64,000 nucleotides of DNA from CATQHL01 sp965204655. Its GTDB lineage: Bacteria; Actinomycetota; Acidimicrobiia; Acidimicrobiales; CATQHL01. Made by a program: the position numbers and the translations under genes. Position 1 is the first letter of the stretch, and every line of letters starts with the position of its first letter. This document shows positions 42,390-52,193 of the stretch, piece after piece. The stretch is taken from contig OZ241998.1 of NCBI GenBank assembly GCA_965204655.1, positions 1,984,001-2,048,000 on the forward strand. The letters are read 5' to 3'. The notes under the pieces were generated by a model that made no database searches, was not told the origin of the DNA, and worked only from the letters and a program-made list of their open reading frames with translations.

Positions 42390-45137
42390 TCACCCGCTGG
42401 GAAATCTCACCTCCACGACGGGTTGCGAATCGGTGTCTTCGGACGCAAGCAGGAGCAGTTCCGATATCACGCCGGCCGCGCAGAGATCGTTTTGAGCCGA
42501 CTCCAGGTTCTGGAGGTACTCCCCCCCGGCGGTCACCCTCAGCTGCTCGACGGGGGAGCGCAGCGGAAGTCGAGCCTCGCTCTTGGCCTTCCGCACTTCG
42601 CCTAGCACTTCGGTGGCCGCTCTCAGCACCTCGTCGCTCGCCTCCTCGCCCGCTTCGCCATCTTCGCTTGCCGGACTCGCCTGCCGCCCCTGGCTTCCTA
42701 TCTCGTCAGCGTCGGGCCACTCTTGGATGTGAACCGATCCCTGGTGCCACCAACTCCACGTCTCTTCGCAGACGAACGGCAGGAACGGAGCAAAAAGCCT
42801 GATCAACACCCCCAGAGCTTCTCGCAGGGTGCTGCGGGCCGCCTCTGCGCCGGCGCCCTCCCCGTAGGAGCGGTTTTTTACCAACTCCAGGTAGTTGTCG
42901 GTGAAGTCCCAGAAGAACTTCTCCGTCCGGTCCAGAGCGCGTGCGTAGTCAAAGGCGTTGAAATCGGCTGTGGTCTGTGCAACCAAGCGGCGCAGCCGTA
43001 CCAGCAGCGCCGCGTCCACCGCCTCGGGTGCGATTGCCCCCTCCGATGCCCGCCCGTCGTCCATCCCCGCCCCGCTGGCGCCAGCTTCCCGTTCTTCGCT
43101 GCTCCGATCTTCGTGGATCTCGTCCTGCGCCCCGTCGGAGATCCGCCCAAGTACGAAGCGGGAGGCGTTCAGTATTTTCATCGCCAGACGCCGCCCCACC
43201 TTGAACTGACCCTCATCAAAGGCGGTGTCGGTGCCCGGTCGGGCGCGGGCAGCCCAGTAGCGCACGGCGTCCGCTCCGTAGTCCTCCAGCAATCCGATGG
43301 GGGTGATCACGTTTCCCTTTGATTTGGACATCTTCTTTCGGTCGGGGTCGAGCACCCAGCCGGAGATGGCGGCGCGTTTCCAGGGCAGTTGGTCGTGCTC
43401 CAGGTGGCTGCGCACAGTGGTGGAAAACAGCCAAGTGCGGATGATCTCGTGCGCCTGCGGACGCATGTCCATGGGAAACGTGCGTTTGAACAGGTCGGGG
43501 TCGGTTTCCCACCCGCAGGCGATCTGAGGCGAGAGCGAAGAGGTGGCCCAGGTGTCCATGACGTCCTTCTCGCCCACGAATCCCCCCGGCTGCCCGCGCT
43601 GGGACTCCTCGTAACCCGGAGGCGCTTCCCCCGCAGGATCCACGGGCAGGTCGCTTTCCAAAGGCAGCAGGGGATCTCGGTCGTAGCGCGCCTCGCCGCC
43701 TTCATCCACTTCGTACCACACCGGCAGGGGCACGCCGAAGTAGCGCTGCCGGCTTACCAGCCAGTCGCCGTTCAACCCGCTCACCCAGTTGGCGTAGCGC
43801 ACCTGCATGTGCTCCGGCACCCAGAGGAGTTCCTCGCCTCTGCCCAGCAGTTCTCCCCGCAGTTCCTCGCTGTGCCCGCCGTTGGTGATGTACCACTGGC
43901 GCGTAGTGATGATTTCCAGCGGTCGGTCGCCCTTCTCAAAGAACTTCACGGCGTGGAGGATCGGCTCTGGCTCGCTCAGGAGATCGCCGGAAGCGTCAAG
44001 CAACTCGGCGATGCGCCGGCGCGCTCCCCCCACGGTGCGCCCGGTTAGTTCGGCGTACGCGGCGCGCCCTCCAGCGGAGTCCAGCCCCGCTGGAGGATCG
44101 GCCAAGATACGCCCGTCCGTCCCGAGTACCGCACGCACCGGCAGGTCGAGATCCCGCCACCAGACGATGTCGACGGTGTCGCCGAACGTGCACACCATCG
44201 CCGCACCAGTGCCTTTCTCCGGATCGGCCAGGACGTGAGGCAGGAAGGGCACCTCCACGCCGAAGAGCGGAGTGCGCAGCGTTGAGCCGAAGAGTTCTCC
44301 GTAGCGCTTGTCTTCGGGGTGCGCTACCACGGCCACGCAGGCCGCCAGCAACTCCGGCCGGGTGGTGGCTATGGCTACGTGACCTTCGCCTCTTGTTCGA
44401 TGAAACGCCAGGTTGTGGTAGGCGCCCGGGCGCTCCCGCTCTTCCAGTTCCGCCTGGGCCACGGCGGTGCGAAAGGTCGCGTCCCAGAGGCAAGGGGCTT
44501 CCGCGGAGTAAGCCTGCCCCCGATGCAGGTTGCGCAAAAATGCCAGTTGGGAGATTCGCCGAGAGCGGTCGCTGATGGTCGTGTACTGATACGACCAGTC
44601 CACTGAGAGCCCCAAACGTCTAAAGAGGTCTTCAAACGCCTGCTCGTCCAGGGCTGTGAGCTCGCGGCAGAGCTCTATGAAGTTCTGCCGCGAGACTGCC
44701 TGCGGCTCGGCGGGCGGATCCTGCGGCGGGGTGAAGTCCTCGTCGTAGGGCAGAGTCGGATCGCAGAACACGCCGTAGTAGTTCTGAACCCGCCTCTCGG
44801 TGGGAAGTCCGTTGTCGTCCCAGCCCATCGGATAGAAGACGGCCTTGCCGCGCATGCGCTGATACCGGGCGACGATGTCGGTGTGGGTGTAGCTGAAGAC
44901 GTGACCCACGTGCAGCGAACCGCTTACCGTGGGGGGAGGGGTGTCTATTGAGAAGACCTCCGAGCGCTCCCGGCTGCGGTCAAATCGGTAGGTGCCTCGT
45001 TCTTGCCAGACGGCGTCCCAGCGTTCCTCTAAGCCGTTCAGCCTCGGACGCTCCGGCACTCTGAGCCTCGGACGCGTCCGGATTCCTCCGCCCCCGTCGG
45101 CGCCGCTCGTCGGTTGGATCCCGCTGCTTGAGGTCAA
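42390..45137 (-). CDS. valS: Valyl-tRNA synthetase
   Basis: 915 aa, class I synthetase. HIGH motif variant is HVGH in PPPTVSGSLHVGHVFSYTHTD, and KMSKS is in RKKMSKSKGNVITP. The MGWDDNGLPTERRVQNYYGV segment belongs to the ValS/IleS group as found in some Actinobacteria. The anticodon-binding domain is present, with a Glu/Ser-rich insertion, but the C-terminal coiled coil is short. It charges tRNA-Val in the cytosol. Confidence 0.95.
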   Translation of the reverse strand: MTSSSGIQPTSGADGGGGIRTRPRLRVPERPRLNGLEERWDAVWQERGTYRFDRSRERSEVFSIDTPPPTVSGSLHVGHVFSYTHTDIVARYQRMRGKAVFYPMGWDDNGLPTERRVQNYYGVFCDPTLPYDEDFTPPQDPPAEPQAVSRQNFIELCRELTALDEQAFEDLFRRLGLSVDWSYQYTTISDRSRRISQLAFLRNLHRGQAYSAEAPCLWDATFRTAVAQAELEERERPGAYHNLAFHRTRGEGHVAIATTRPELLAACVAVVAHPEDKRYGELFGSTLRTPLFGVEVPFLPHVLADPEKGTGAAMVCTFGDTVDIVWWRDLDLPVRAVLGTDGRILADPPAGLDSAGGRAAYAELTGRTVGGARRRIAELLDASGDLLSEPEPILHAVKFFEKGDRPLEIITTRQWYITNGGHSEELRGELLGRGEELLWVPEHMQVRYANWVSGLNGDWLVSRQRYFGVPLPVWYEVDEGGEARYDRDPLLPLESDLPVDPAGEAPPGYEESQRGQPGGFVGEKDVMDTWATSSLSPQIACGWETDPDLFKRTFPMDMRPQAHEIIRTWLFSTTVRSHLEHDQLPWKRAAISGWVLDPDRKKMSKSKGNVITPIGLLEDYGADAVRYWAARARPGTDTAFDEGQFKVGRRLAMKILNASRFVLGRISDGAQDEIHEDRSSEEREAGASGAGMDDGRASEGAIAPEAVDAALLVRLRRLVAQTTADFNAFDYARALDRTEKFFWDFTDNYLELVKNRSYGEGAGAEAARSTLREALGVLIRLFAPFLPFVCEETWSWWHQGSVHIQEWPDADEIGSQGRQASPASEDGEAGEEASDEVLRAATEVLGEVRKAKSEARLPLRSPVEQLRVTAGGEYLQNLESAQNDLCAAGVISELLLLASEDTDSQPVVEVRFPSG

Positions 45138-45224
45138 AGCGCCCCCCCTTCGCCGCCGCTTGGCGGCACGGACTTAGCGGATGTGCTTTCGGCGTTCATT
45201 TCAGCGTTCATGACGGCCAGAAAG

Positions 45225-46154
45225 CTAGCGCTCCATGCGCCGTCGGGCGAATTCAAACAGGGCGGCTGCGCCCGCGACTGTCACGTTCAATACCCCCAAC
45301 CGCCCTTCCGTGGGGATGCGAACAAGGAGGTCGCAGCGTTTGCGGGTCAGCCGGGAAAGTCCGCGCCCTTCGCTCCCTAGCACCAGCGCCGCCGGAGCGT
45401 CTGCCAAGTTGAGTTCCCAGATGCTGTCCTTCGCCGCTGCGTCCAGGCCGATCGACCAGACCCCTCGCTCGGCCAGTTCCGAGAGCGCGGATGGGATTCC
45501 GCTCACGGGAACGAAGAACAGGTGCTCCGTGGCGCCCGCCGCCCGCTTGGTAACTATTGGCGTGATCCTTGCTGACCGATGACGCGCCAGCACGACCACC
45601 CGGACGCCGGCGCACTCAGCAGTTCTCAGCAGCGACCCCAGGTTGCCCGGGTCGTCTACGCCGTCTAGGAGCAGCAAGGGGGGCGCTCGGTTTCCGGTCG
45701 GGACGTCCCGATGCGCCAGAGCGTCTTCCAGTGAGTACGTCGGCAGGGGCGCGGTCAGCGCCAACACCCCCTGGTGAGAAGCGGTCTCTGCCAAGGTCTC
45801 GATCTTCTTGCGGGGAGTTTCGTGGATCTTGACGCCCGCTTCGTCGGCAAGATCGATGATCTCCTCCAAGATCCTGGCAGGTTCAAGGTCGGACGCCAGA
45901 AGCACTTCCCGCACCGGTCGCCGTCCGGCTAGCAGGAGTTCCTTTACCGACTGGCGACCTACAACCTTCTCGCCTCCCAGGTGTCTGTTGCGTCTGTCCG
46001 CTCCAGTCCGCTCTCCGGCGCGCCCGCCGGGGCGCCGCCCGCCGCGCCGCGTCGGGGTGCTCCCGCGCTGGCTGGCTGCCCGGTTGCCCGCCCTCCGGAG
46101 ATTGGGCGCTCCGCTTTTCCGTCCGCCGCTCACGCCAGCAGCGCCGCCGCCCAA
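45225..46154 (-). CDS. rlmB: SpoU-family RNA 2'-O-ribose methyltransferase, RlmB-like
   Basis: 309 aa as drawn. The N-terminal ~60 residues are an Arg/Gly-rich tail. The substrate-binding domain begins GRQSVKELLLAGRRPVREVLLA, and the SPOUT knot motifs are VDDPGNLGSLLRTAECAGV, LVLGSEGRGLS and RIPTEGRLGVLNVTVAGAAALFE. RlmB modifies G2251 of 23S rRNA in E. coli. The start overlaps the ispF stop by 25 bp and a later start is possible. Confidence 0.88.
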   Translation of the reverse strand: MGGGAAGVSGGRKSGAPNLRRAGNRAASQRGSTPTRRGGRRPGGRAGERTGADRRNRHLGGEKVVGRQSVKELLLAGRRPVREVLLASDLEPARILEEIIDLADEAGVKIHETPRKKIETLAETASHQGVLALTAPLPTYSLEDALAHRDVPTGNRAPPLLLLDGVDDPGNLGSLLRTAECAGVRVVVLARHRSARITPIVTKRAAGATEHLFFVPVSGIPSALSELAERGVWSIGLDAAAKDSIWELNLADAPAALVLGSEGRGLSRLTRKRCDLLVRIPTEGRLGVLNVTVAGAAALFEFARRRMER

Positions 46155-46594
46155 CAGGCGATGCCTTCCCCGTTTCCTAGGGCGCCCAAACCCTCGGCGG
46201 TCTTCCCCTTCACCGAGACCGGCGCCCCCACCGTCTCGCTGAGCCTGGCTTGAATCTCTAAACGCCGCGGGGCGATCTTGGGTCGCTCGGCTACCACCGT
46301 GCAGTCCAGGTTCTGCACGGTCCAGCCGGCGTCGGCAGCCCTCCGCACCACCTCGCGCAGCATCCCGATGCTGTCGGCGCCCTCCCAGGCGGGCTCCTCG
46401 TCGGAGAACCAGGCGCCCATATCCCCCAGTCCCGCCCCCCCGAGGATTGCGTCGCAGCAGGCATGGGCGATCACGTCGGCGTCGCTGTGCCCCCGCAGCC
46501 CCCGCTCCCCCGGAAAGTGCACGCCCCCCAACAGCAGCGGACGCTCAGGGTCTTCGCTGAAGGCGTGTATGTCATAGCCGTATCCCACACGCAT
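46130..46594 (-). CDS. ispF: 2-C-methyl-D-erythritol 2,4-cyclodiphosphate synthase
   Basis: A 154-aa MEP-pathway enzyme. The metal ligands are in GYDIHAF and GHSDADVIAHA; the C-terminal KGKTAEGLGALGNGEGIACWA is characteristic. It converts CDP-methylerythritol phosphate to the cyclic diphosphate in isoprenoid synthesis. No fused or adjacent ispD is present; rlmB follows with an overlap, an arrangement common in bacteria. Confidence 0.95.
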   Translation of the reverse strand: MRVGYGYDIHAFSEDPERPLLLGGVHFPGERGLRGHSDADVIAHACCDAILGGAGLGDMGAWFSDEEPAWEGADSIGMLREVVRRAADAGWTVQNLDCTVVAERPKIAPRRLEIQARLSETVGAPVSVKGKTAEGLGALGNGEGIACWAAALLA

Positions 46595-46686
46595 TGCGAC
46601 AGACGCCCCCCGTTCCCCCGAGCCCCCCCGCCGCCTCTTCTCGGCGCGCCGACGGCGGATGCTCGCTCGTTCGAAGGCTTTGAGGG

Positions 46687-47274
46687 TTAGCAGGTTTCCT
46701 TGGCCAGGCTGTCGTTCCCGATGACTATCAGCACGTGGGCGTCCTGAAGATCTTCCACGGGGAGAGTCGACGGCATCGGTGACAGGTTGACGTGCGCCAG
46801 CCCGATTTCCGAGGCGATCACCTGAGCGTCGGCGGAGTAGTCCGGCTCGTAGTAGGCGACCGAGCCGTCTAGCTGCACGTCAGCGTTGGCGTTGACGGGC
46901 GTTTTCGTTACGTATCCCGCCGCGCTGAGAGCGTTGGTTTGGTATCCGGCGGCGCCGCAGACGTCCGTGCTGTTGGCTACTAGCACTCTGACTTCGCTGC
47001 GGGAGTGGACTGTCGGGATCGGTTGGGTAGTCGTGGGCGCCGGGGGAGTCGTGGTCGTGGTCTCCGACACGACCGGTGTCGGGGGCTGTGTCGTCGTGCT
47101 TGGCGCCTCGGTGGTCGTCGGCGCGGGGGGCGTGGAGCCTGCATTGCCGTTTCCTGCCCCCCCGGTCGCCGTGGTCGCCACGTCTGGTGCGTCAAGCCCG
47201 CGCGCTAGCACGACGACTCCGATCAGTACGGCTAGCAGTACGAGCAGAGCGCCTTTGACGGCGTTGATGTTCAC
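46687..47274 (-). CDS. LytR_C-domain membrane protein
   Basis: 195 aa. One N-terminal TM (GALLVLLAVLIGVVVLA) is followed by a ~75-residue Pro/Thr stalk (TTTEAPSTTTQPPTP) and a LytR_C domain (EVRVLVANSTDVCGAAGYQTNALSAAGYVT...VLIVIGNDSL). LytR_C domains occur alone or with LCP proteins in actinobacterial envelopes. The Thr-rich stalk could be glycosylated. Probably cell-wall associated. Confidence 0.85.
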   Translation of the reverse strand: MNINAVKGALLVLLAVLIGVVVLARGLDAPDVATTATGGAGNGNAGSTPPAPTTTEAPSTTTQPPTPVVSETTTTTPPAPTTTQPIPTVHSRSEVRVLVANSTDVCGAAGYQTNALSAAGYVTKTPVNANADVQLDGSVAYYEPDYSADAQVIASEIGLAHVNLSPMPSTLPVEDLQDAHVLIVIGNDSLAKETC

Positions 47275-47412
47275 GTGCTTACCTTCGGCGATTTCTCAAC
47301 TCGGTGGACACTCCGATTTGTTAGCAGAGACTCTCAACCTTTCACAGCCGGACTCTCACGTCGGGGATTTTGTTTCAGATTAGACTAGTAGAAGCGGGGA
47401 CAAGCGTATTCC

Positions 47413-47486
47413 GCCCGAGTAGCTCATTTGGCTAGAGCACCGGTCTTGTAAACCGGAGGCAGTGGGTTCGACTCCCACCTCGGGCT
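47413..47486 (+). tRNA. tRNA-Thr (anticodon TGT)
   Basis: The acceptor stem pairs GCCCGAG (47413-47419) with CTCGGGC (47479-47485). The anticodon stem is CCGGT/ACCGG around loop CTTGTAA, with TGT at 47447-47449. GGTTCGACTCC forms the T arm. CCA is not encoded (TCCTC follows). Confidence 0.95.
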
Positions 47487-47553
47487 CCTCGATTCTTATC
47501 TTAGAGTCCCTGTTTCCCTCGCAGTGCCTCCGCCAACCTGTAGCCTCAGGCGA

Positions 47554-47841
47554 GTGTCTACAAGAGTGTCTACAACAGTAAGGATTCCTACGACCCTGCG
47601 CCCTCTAACGGCAGGCGCCTCGGAAGTGAGCGTTGACGGGGCAACGGTGGGAGAGGTAATAGAGAGGTTGAACGACGCCCATCCGGGGTTGCGCGATCAG
47701 GTGCTCGATTCCGACGGCAGCCTCCGCCGTTTCGTGAACGTCTTCCTCGCTGATGAGGACGTCCGCTTCCTTGACGGTCTTCAGACCCCCGTCCCCCAAG
47801 GCAGTACGGTCGCTATCGTCCCGGCAGTGGCCGGCGGTTGA
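47554..47841 (+). CDS. cysO: CysO-like ubiquitin-fold sulfur carrier
   Basis: About 95 aa from GTG 47554 (frame open from 47524). The beta-grasp fold ends in a free GG (IVPAVAGG). RIPTTLRPLTAG near the start and RFVNVFLADEDVRFLDGL near the end follow mycobacterial CysO closely. CysO thiocarboxylate gives sulfur to O-phosphoserine in a cysteine synthesis route. The usual partners mec (protease) and cysM are not next to it here. MoaD or ThiS function is the alternative. Confidence 0.8.
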   Translation: MSTRVSTTVRIPTTLRPLTAGASEVSVDGATVGEVIERLNDAHPGLRDQVLDSDGSLRRFVNVFLADEDVRFLDGLQTPVPQGSTVAIVPAVAGG

Positions 47842-47888
47842 GGCGGCACTCCGGAGGTTGGCATTGCCTCCGGTATCCTTCTAGGCTC

Positions 47889-47925
47889 TTAGCAGTCTCA
47901 GATAGAGAGTGCTAGAGAGCGCTAA
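47889..47925 (+). promoter_or_regulatory. CIRCE element (HrcA operator) upstream of groEL
   Basis: TTAGCAGTC (47889-47897), nine bases, then GAGTGCTAG (47907-47915) matches TTAGCACTC-N9-GAGTGCTAA with two changes. A further half-site GAGCGCTAA is at 47917-47925. It is 44 bp or more upstream of the groEL ATG, so heat-shock repression by HrcA is likely. Confidence 0.85.
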
Positions 47926-47958
47926 CTATCACACGAAACTTCCAGGGAGGAAGCAACA

Positions 47959-49581
47959 ATGAGCAAAATCATCGCTTTTGACGAGCAGGCGCGCCGCGCC
48001 CTCGAGTCGGGAATGAACCAACTCGCCGACGCCGTGAGGGTGACGCTAGGCCCCAAGGGTCGCAACGTTGTGCTTGAGAAGAAGTGGGGAGCTCCCACCA
48101 TCACCAACGACGGCGTGTCTATCGCCAAGGAAATCGACCTTGAAGACCCGTACGAGAAGATTGGCGCAGAACTCGTCAAGGAGGTCGCCAAGAAGACCGA
48201 CGACGTGGCCGGCGACGGCACCACCACCGCCACTGTCTTGGCTTGGGCCATGGTGCGTGAAGGGCTGAGGAACGTGGCCGCCGGCGCCAACCCCATGAGT
48301 CTGAAGCGGGGCATAGAAGCAGGCGTGGATGCCGCCGTTGAGGCCATCCGCAACCAAGCCGTAGACGTGGAATCAAAGGCTCAGGTGGCTCAGGTGGCGG
48401 CCATTTCCGCAGACGACGACGAGGTGGGCGCTCAGATCTCCGAGGCCATCGACAAGGTAGGCAAGGACGGCGTGATCACAGTGGAGGAGTCGCAGACCTT
48501 CGGAATGGAAATGGACCTCGTGGAAGGTATGCGCTTTGACAAGGGCTACATATCCCCCTACTTCGTGACCGACCCCGACCGCATGGAGGCGGTGCTAGAA
48601 GACCCTTACATCCTGCTGGTGAGCTCGAAAATCAGCGCCGTGCGCGACACCGTTCCGGTGCTTGAGAAGGTCATGCAAGCCGGCAAGCAACTGCTCATCG
48701 TGGCTGAGGACGTGGAGGGCGAAGCCCTCGCCACCCTGGTCGTGAACAAGATCCGCGGCACGTTCATTTCTGCCGCCGTGAAGGCTCCGGGCTTCGGCGA
48801 CCGGCGCAAGGCCATGCTCGCCGACATGGCCGTACTCACTGGCGGTCAGGTTGTCAGCGAGGACGTGGGGCTGAAGCTTGAGAACACCACCTTAGATCTG
48901 CTCGGTCGCGCCCGCAAAGTCGTTGTGACCAAGGACGAGACCACGATCGTGGAAGGCAACGGCTCCAAGGCCGACGTGGACGGCCGCATCCGTCAAATCC
49001 AGCAAGAGATTGAGAACACCGACTCCGACTACGACCGGGAGAAGCTTCAGGAGCGCCTCGCCAAGCTCTCTGGCGGCGTGGCGGTGCTCAAGGTGGGGGC
49101 GGCGACCGAGGTGGAGCTCAAGGAGAAAAAGCACCGCATTGAAGACGCCGTGAGCACCACCAAGGCGGCCATTGAAGAGGGCGTCGTGGCCGGCGGGGGT
49201 GTGACACTTCTTCGCGCCCAGAGCGCCGTCCGTGAAGCGGCCGAGGCTCTCTCCGACCGCGACGAGGCCACCGGCGCCAACATCGTGGCGAAGTCGTTGG
49301 AGGTACCCCTCTACCAGATCTCGGTGAACGCCGGCCTAGAGGGCGGGGTCGTGGTGGAGCAGGTGCGTCAGAAGGAAGGCTCTGTCGGCCTCAACGCCGC
49401 CACGGGCGAGTACGAAGACCTCACCGCTGCGGGCATCATCGACGCGGCCAAGGTCACCCGCTCGGCGCTTCAGAACGCAGGCTCGGTGGCCGGACTCTTC
49501 CTCACTACAGAGGCGGTCGTGGCCGACAAGCCGGAGGAATCCCCCTCTGGCGCTCCGAGCATGCCCGACATGGATTACTAG
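47959..49581 (+). CDS. groL: Chaperonin GroEL (60 kDa)
   Basis: 540 aa with GGGAGGAAG before the ATG. Full-length chaperonin: VTLGPKGRNVVLEKKWGAPTITNDGVSIAKEI, the ATP-site DDVAGDGTTTATVLA, and GLEGGVVVEQV near the C-terminus. It ends PDMDY rather than a GGM repeat. No groES is adjacent, as for stand-alone groEL copies in Actinobacteria. A CIRCE operator lies upstream. Confidence 0.97.
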   Translation: MSKIIAFDEQARRALESGMNQLADAVRVTLGPKGRNVVLEKKWGAPTITNDGVSIAKEIDLEDPYEKIGAELVKEVAKKTDDVAGDGTTTATVLAWAMVREGLRNVAAGANPMSLKRGIEAGVDAAVEAIRNQAVDVESKAQVAQVAAISADDDEVGAQISEAIDKVGKDGVITVEESQTFGMEMDLVEGMRFDKGYISPYFVTDPDRMEAVLEDPYILLVSSKISAVRDTVPVLEKVMQAGKQLLIVAEDVEGEALATLVVNKIRGTFISAAVKAPGFGDRRKAMLADMAVLTGGQVVSEDVGLKLENTTLDLLGRARKVVVTKDETTIVEGNGSKADVDGRIRQIQQEIENTDSDYDREKLQERLAKLSGGVAVLKVGAATEVELKEKKHRIEDAVSTTKAAIEEGVVAGGGVTLLRAQSAVREAAEALSDRDEATGANIVAKSLEVPLYQISVNAGLEGGVVVEQVRQKEGSVGLNAATGEYEDLTAAGIIDAAKVTRSALQNAGSVAGLFLTTEAVVADKPEESPSGAPSMPDMDY

Positions 49582-49724
49582 GCCGAAGTTCTAAGAGGTC
49601 CTAAAAGGGGCGCCTGCAGGCGTTACTCCGCCTGCAAGCGCCTTCCAAACTTCTCGCCCGGCCCCCGGTCGCCCGGGCTGATCGGTTGCCAGCTTTGGGT
49701 CGCCGGCCCCCTGGTGCTCCGTCT

Positions 49725-51035
49725 TCAGAGAGTCGCGAAACCTCGTTCAAGGTCGGCGATGATGTCGTGGATCGACTCGAGCCCGACCGACAGCCGCACC
49801 AATCCCGGGTGAACTCCCGCGGAGAGTTGCTCCTCTTCCGTGAGTTGCGAGTGGGTGGTGGAAGCCGGGTGTATCACCAGGCTGCGCACGTCGCCGATGT
49901 TGGCCACATGGCTGTGGAGCTCCAGCGACTCCACGAAGCGCTGTCCTGCCTCGCGTCCGCCCGAGACGATGAACGACGGGATCGATCCGTAGCCTCGCCC
50001 CGCCGTGAGGGTGCTCGCTCGCTCGTGCCACGGACTTGACGGCAACCCCGCGTAGAACACCTGCTCCACTTCCGACCTGCCCTCAAGGTACTGCGCTACG
50101 GCTAGTGCGTTGGAGCAGTGTCGCTCCATCCGCAGACTCAGCGTCTCCAGACCCTGCAGAAACAGGAACGAGTTGAACGGCGAGATGGCCGGGCCGACGT
50201 CTCGCAGCAACTGCACCCGCGCTTTGATGATGTAGGAGCCAGCCCCCAGCGCAGGCCAGTAGGCCAGTCCGTGGTAACTCGGATCGGGCTCTGTGAAGCT
50301 CGGGAACTTGTCTCCCGCTCCGAAGTCAAAGCTTCCGCCGTCCACGATCACGCCTCCGATGGAGTTGCCGTGGCCTCCTATGAACTTCGTGGCCGAATGC
50401 ACCACGATGTCCGCCCCCCACTCAAACGGACGAACGAGATAAGGAGAAGCCGCCGTGTTGTCGACCATCAGGGGCACGCCGTGCGAGTGCGCCAGCCCCG
50501 AGATGCCTTCTAGGTCGAGGAAGTCGTTCTTGGGGTTGCCGAACGTCTCCCCGTAGAAGCACTTCGTGTTGGGGCGTACCGCCCTCTCCCATTCGTCTAG
50601 GTCGTCAGGGTCGTTCACGAAAGTCACCTCTATGCCCATCTTGGGCAGCGTGTAATGGAGCAGGTTGTACGTGCCGCCATAGAGCGAAGCCGACGAGACT
50701 ACGTGGTCTCCAGCTTCGGCCAGGTTCAGGATCGCCAACGTCTCGGCGGCTTGACCGCTGCTCAGCGCCAGAGCGCCAGGTATGCCCACTGCGGTGGAAA
50801 CAGCCCCTTCCAGACTGGCGATTCGCGCTTCAAACACTGCCTGAGTGGGATTCATGATGCGCGTGTAGATGTTGCCCATCTCGGCTAGGGCGAACAGGTT
50901 GGCCGCATGCTCGCTGCTGTTGAAGGTGTATGAGGTGGTCTGGTAGATCGGTACTGCGCGGCTGTTGGTGGCTGCGTCCGGTTCTTGTCCGGCGTGTATC
51001 TGTCGGGTCTCAAACCCTTGATCGTGTTGAGGCAT
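49725..51035 (-). CDS. metY: O-acetylhomoserine aminocarboxypropyltransferase (sulfhydrylase)
   Basis: A 436-aa Cys/Met-metabolism PLP enzyme. FETRQIHAGQ at the N-terminus, the YTRIMNPT and SSASLYGGTYNLL segments, and the PLP-Lys in VHSATKFIGGHG are all present. The length (about 430) fits MetY better than the ~390-aa cystathionine synthases. It makes homocysteine from O-acetylhomoserine and sulfide. It sits alone on the minus strand; the 244 bp upstream show no clear SAM riboswitch. Confidence 0.93.
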   Translation of the reverse strand: MPQHDQGFETRQIHAGQEPDAATNSRAVPIYQTTSYTFNSSEHAANLFALAEMGNIYTRIMNPTQAVFEARIASLEGAVSTAVGIPGALALSSGQAAETLAILNLAEAGDHVVSSASLYGGTYNLLHYTLPKMGIEVTFVNDPDDLDEWERAVRPNTKCFYGETFGNPKNDFLDLEGISGLAHSHGVPLMVDNTAASPYLVRPFEWGADIVVHSATKFIGGHGNSIGGVIVDGGSFDFGAGDKFPSFTEPDPSYHGLAYWPALGAGSYIIKARVQLLRDVGPAISPFNSFLFLQGLETLSLRMERHCSNALAVAQYLEGRSEVEQVFYAGLPSSPWHERASTLTAGRGYGSIPSFIVSGGREAGQRFVESLELHSHVANIGDVRSLVIHPASTTHSQLTEEEQLSAGVHPGLVRLSVGLESIHDIIADLERGFATL

Positions 51036-51279
51036 CTGCCTTTTTCCTGTCTTTCGTTTGGACGGCTAAATTGAATAGATAATGCTATGTTGAAGTTGGC
51101 AAGTTCAAACGTTTCATTTTGCCGACCTAGAGGCCGCGCCCCCGCGAGCCAAGGCGGTGGTGTCTCATGGGAGGCCGAGAATTGAGAAGCATTGATTTGC
51201 CGACACAGCCGCTGTCTTCGCTTTATTCTGTCGCCGGCGGGCGGGCAATTCAGCGAAAATTCCTTAGGCGAGGCGCATC

Positions 51280-52134
51280 GTGAACGTAGACGACGTCCTG
51301 ACCCCCCGCGGGCGGAAGTGGAAAAAGCGCCTAGACGTGCCGGTCATCGTTTCGGCTCTGATGGTTCTTCCTCTGCTGATTTTTGAGCAGCAGTTGGGGG
51401 AGTCGTCCTATGCGTACCTCTGGGCTGCCGACTGGGTGCTCTGGAGCATCATCGCCGGGGAGTTTCTGTTGATACTCCGGATCACTCCCAACCGGAGAAC
51501 TCTGACCGCCCGGTCGTGGGTCGACATCACTGTTCTCGTTCTGACGCTCCCGGCGTTACCGAACATCCTGACCGGGTTGGGGGTGCTGACCCGAGACACG
51601 TCGATCGAGGTGCTCGACCTTCTGCTGCTTCTTCGCTTGGCTCTGGTTGTAGTCCGAGTGCGCCTGGGGCCGAGGCGGCTCTTCGGGGCGTTCGGGCTGG
51701 GTTACGGGATGGCGCTCCTCTTCTTCCTAGTGCTCACGGGCGGGAGCCTGCTTTCCCTGGAGGAGGACTACAGCTTGCCCGAAGGCATCTGGTGGGCAGT
51801 GGTGACCGTCAGCACAGTCGGCTACGGCGACGTAGTTCCCGACACGGTGCTCGGGCGTATCCTTGCCACTGTCCTCATTCTCCTCGGCATAAGCTTCATC
51901 GCTCTGCTCACAGGCGCCATCGCCGCCCGCGTCAGCGGCCCTGGGGGGCGCGCTGAATCCGAGGAATTGTTGGACGAACTCCAGAAGCAGAAGGCTCAAA
52001 CCCTGGTGCTGCAGAGCCAAGTTTCCCGGTTGGCAGAGCAGGTGGAGGAACGGAACGTGTCCGGCGAGTTGCGAAGCCTGAACGACCGACTAGATGACCT
52101 GGAACTCCTCTTGCGCAAGAGCAAGGAGCAATAG
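51280..52134 (+). CDS. Voltage-gated-type potassium channel (6-TM) with C-terminal coiled coil
   Basis: 284 aa. Segments S1-S4 are followed by a pore loop with the selectivity filter TVSTVGYGDVVP and S6 (ILATVLILLGISFIALLTGAIAA). S4 has LRLALVVVRVRLGPRR with several Arg, suggesting voltage sensing. The C-terminal ~60 residues are a heptad-rich coiled coil (QVSRLAEQVEERNVSGELRSLNDRLDDLELLL), probably tetramerising. GTG/ATG at 51280 is the frame start. The LRR array begins just downstream. Confidence 0.9.
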   Translation: MNVDDVLTPRGRKWKKRLDVPVIVSALMVLPLLIFEQQLGESSYAYLWAADWVLWSIIAGEFLLILRITPNRRTLTARSWVDITVLVLTLPALPNILTGLGVLTRDTSIEVLDLLLLLRLALVVVRVRLGPRRLFGAFGLGYGMALLFFLVLTGGSLLSLEEDYSLPEGIWWAVVTVSTVGYGDVVPDTVLGRILATVLILLGISFIALLTGAIAARVSGPGGRAESEELLDELQKQKAQTLVLQSQVSRLAEQVEERNVSGELRSLNDRLDDLELLLRKSKEQ

Positions 52135-52193
52135 AAGTTAAGTTGAGATGGAAATTATTCTGAGAGAGAAGAGGAGATGGATCGGCTCATTAG

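Noticed and set aside
47554..47841. MoaD for molybdopterin synthesis
   Set aside because: The RIPTTLRPLTAG and RFVNVFLADEDVRF segments follow CysO, and no moa genes are adjacent.
51036..51279. SAM or other riboswitch upstream of metY
   Set aside because: No recognisable conserved core or terminator/antiterminator hairpins could be identified by eye.
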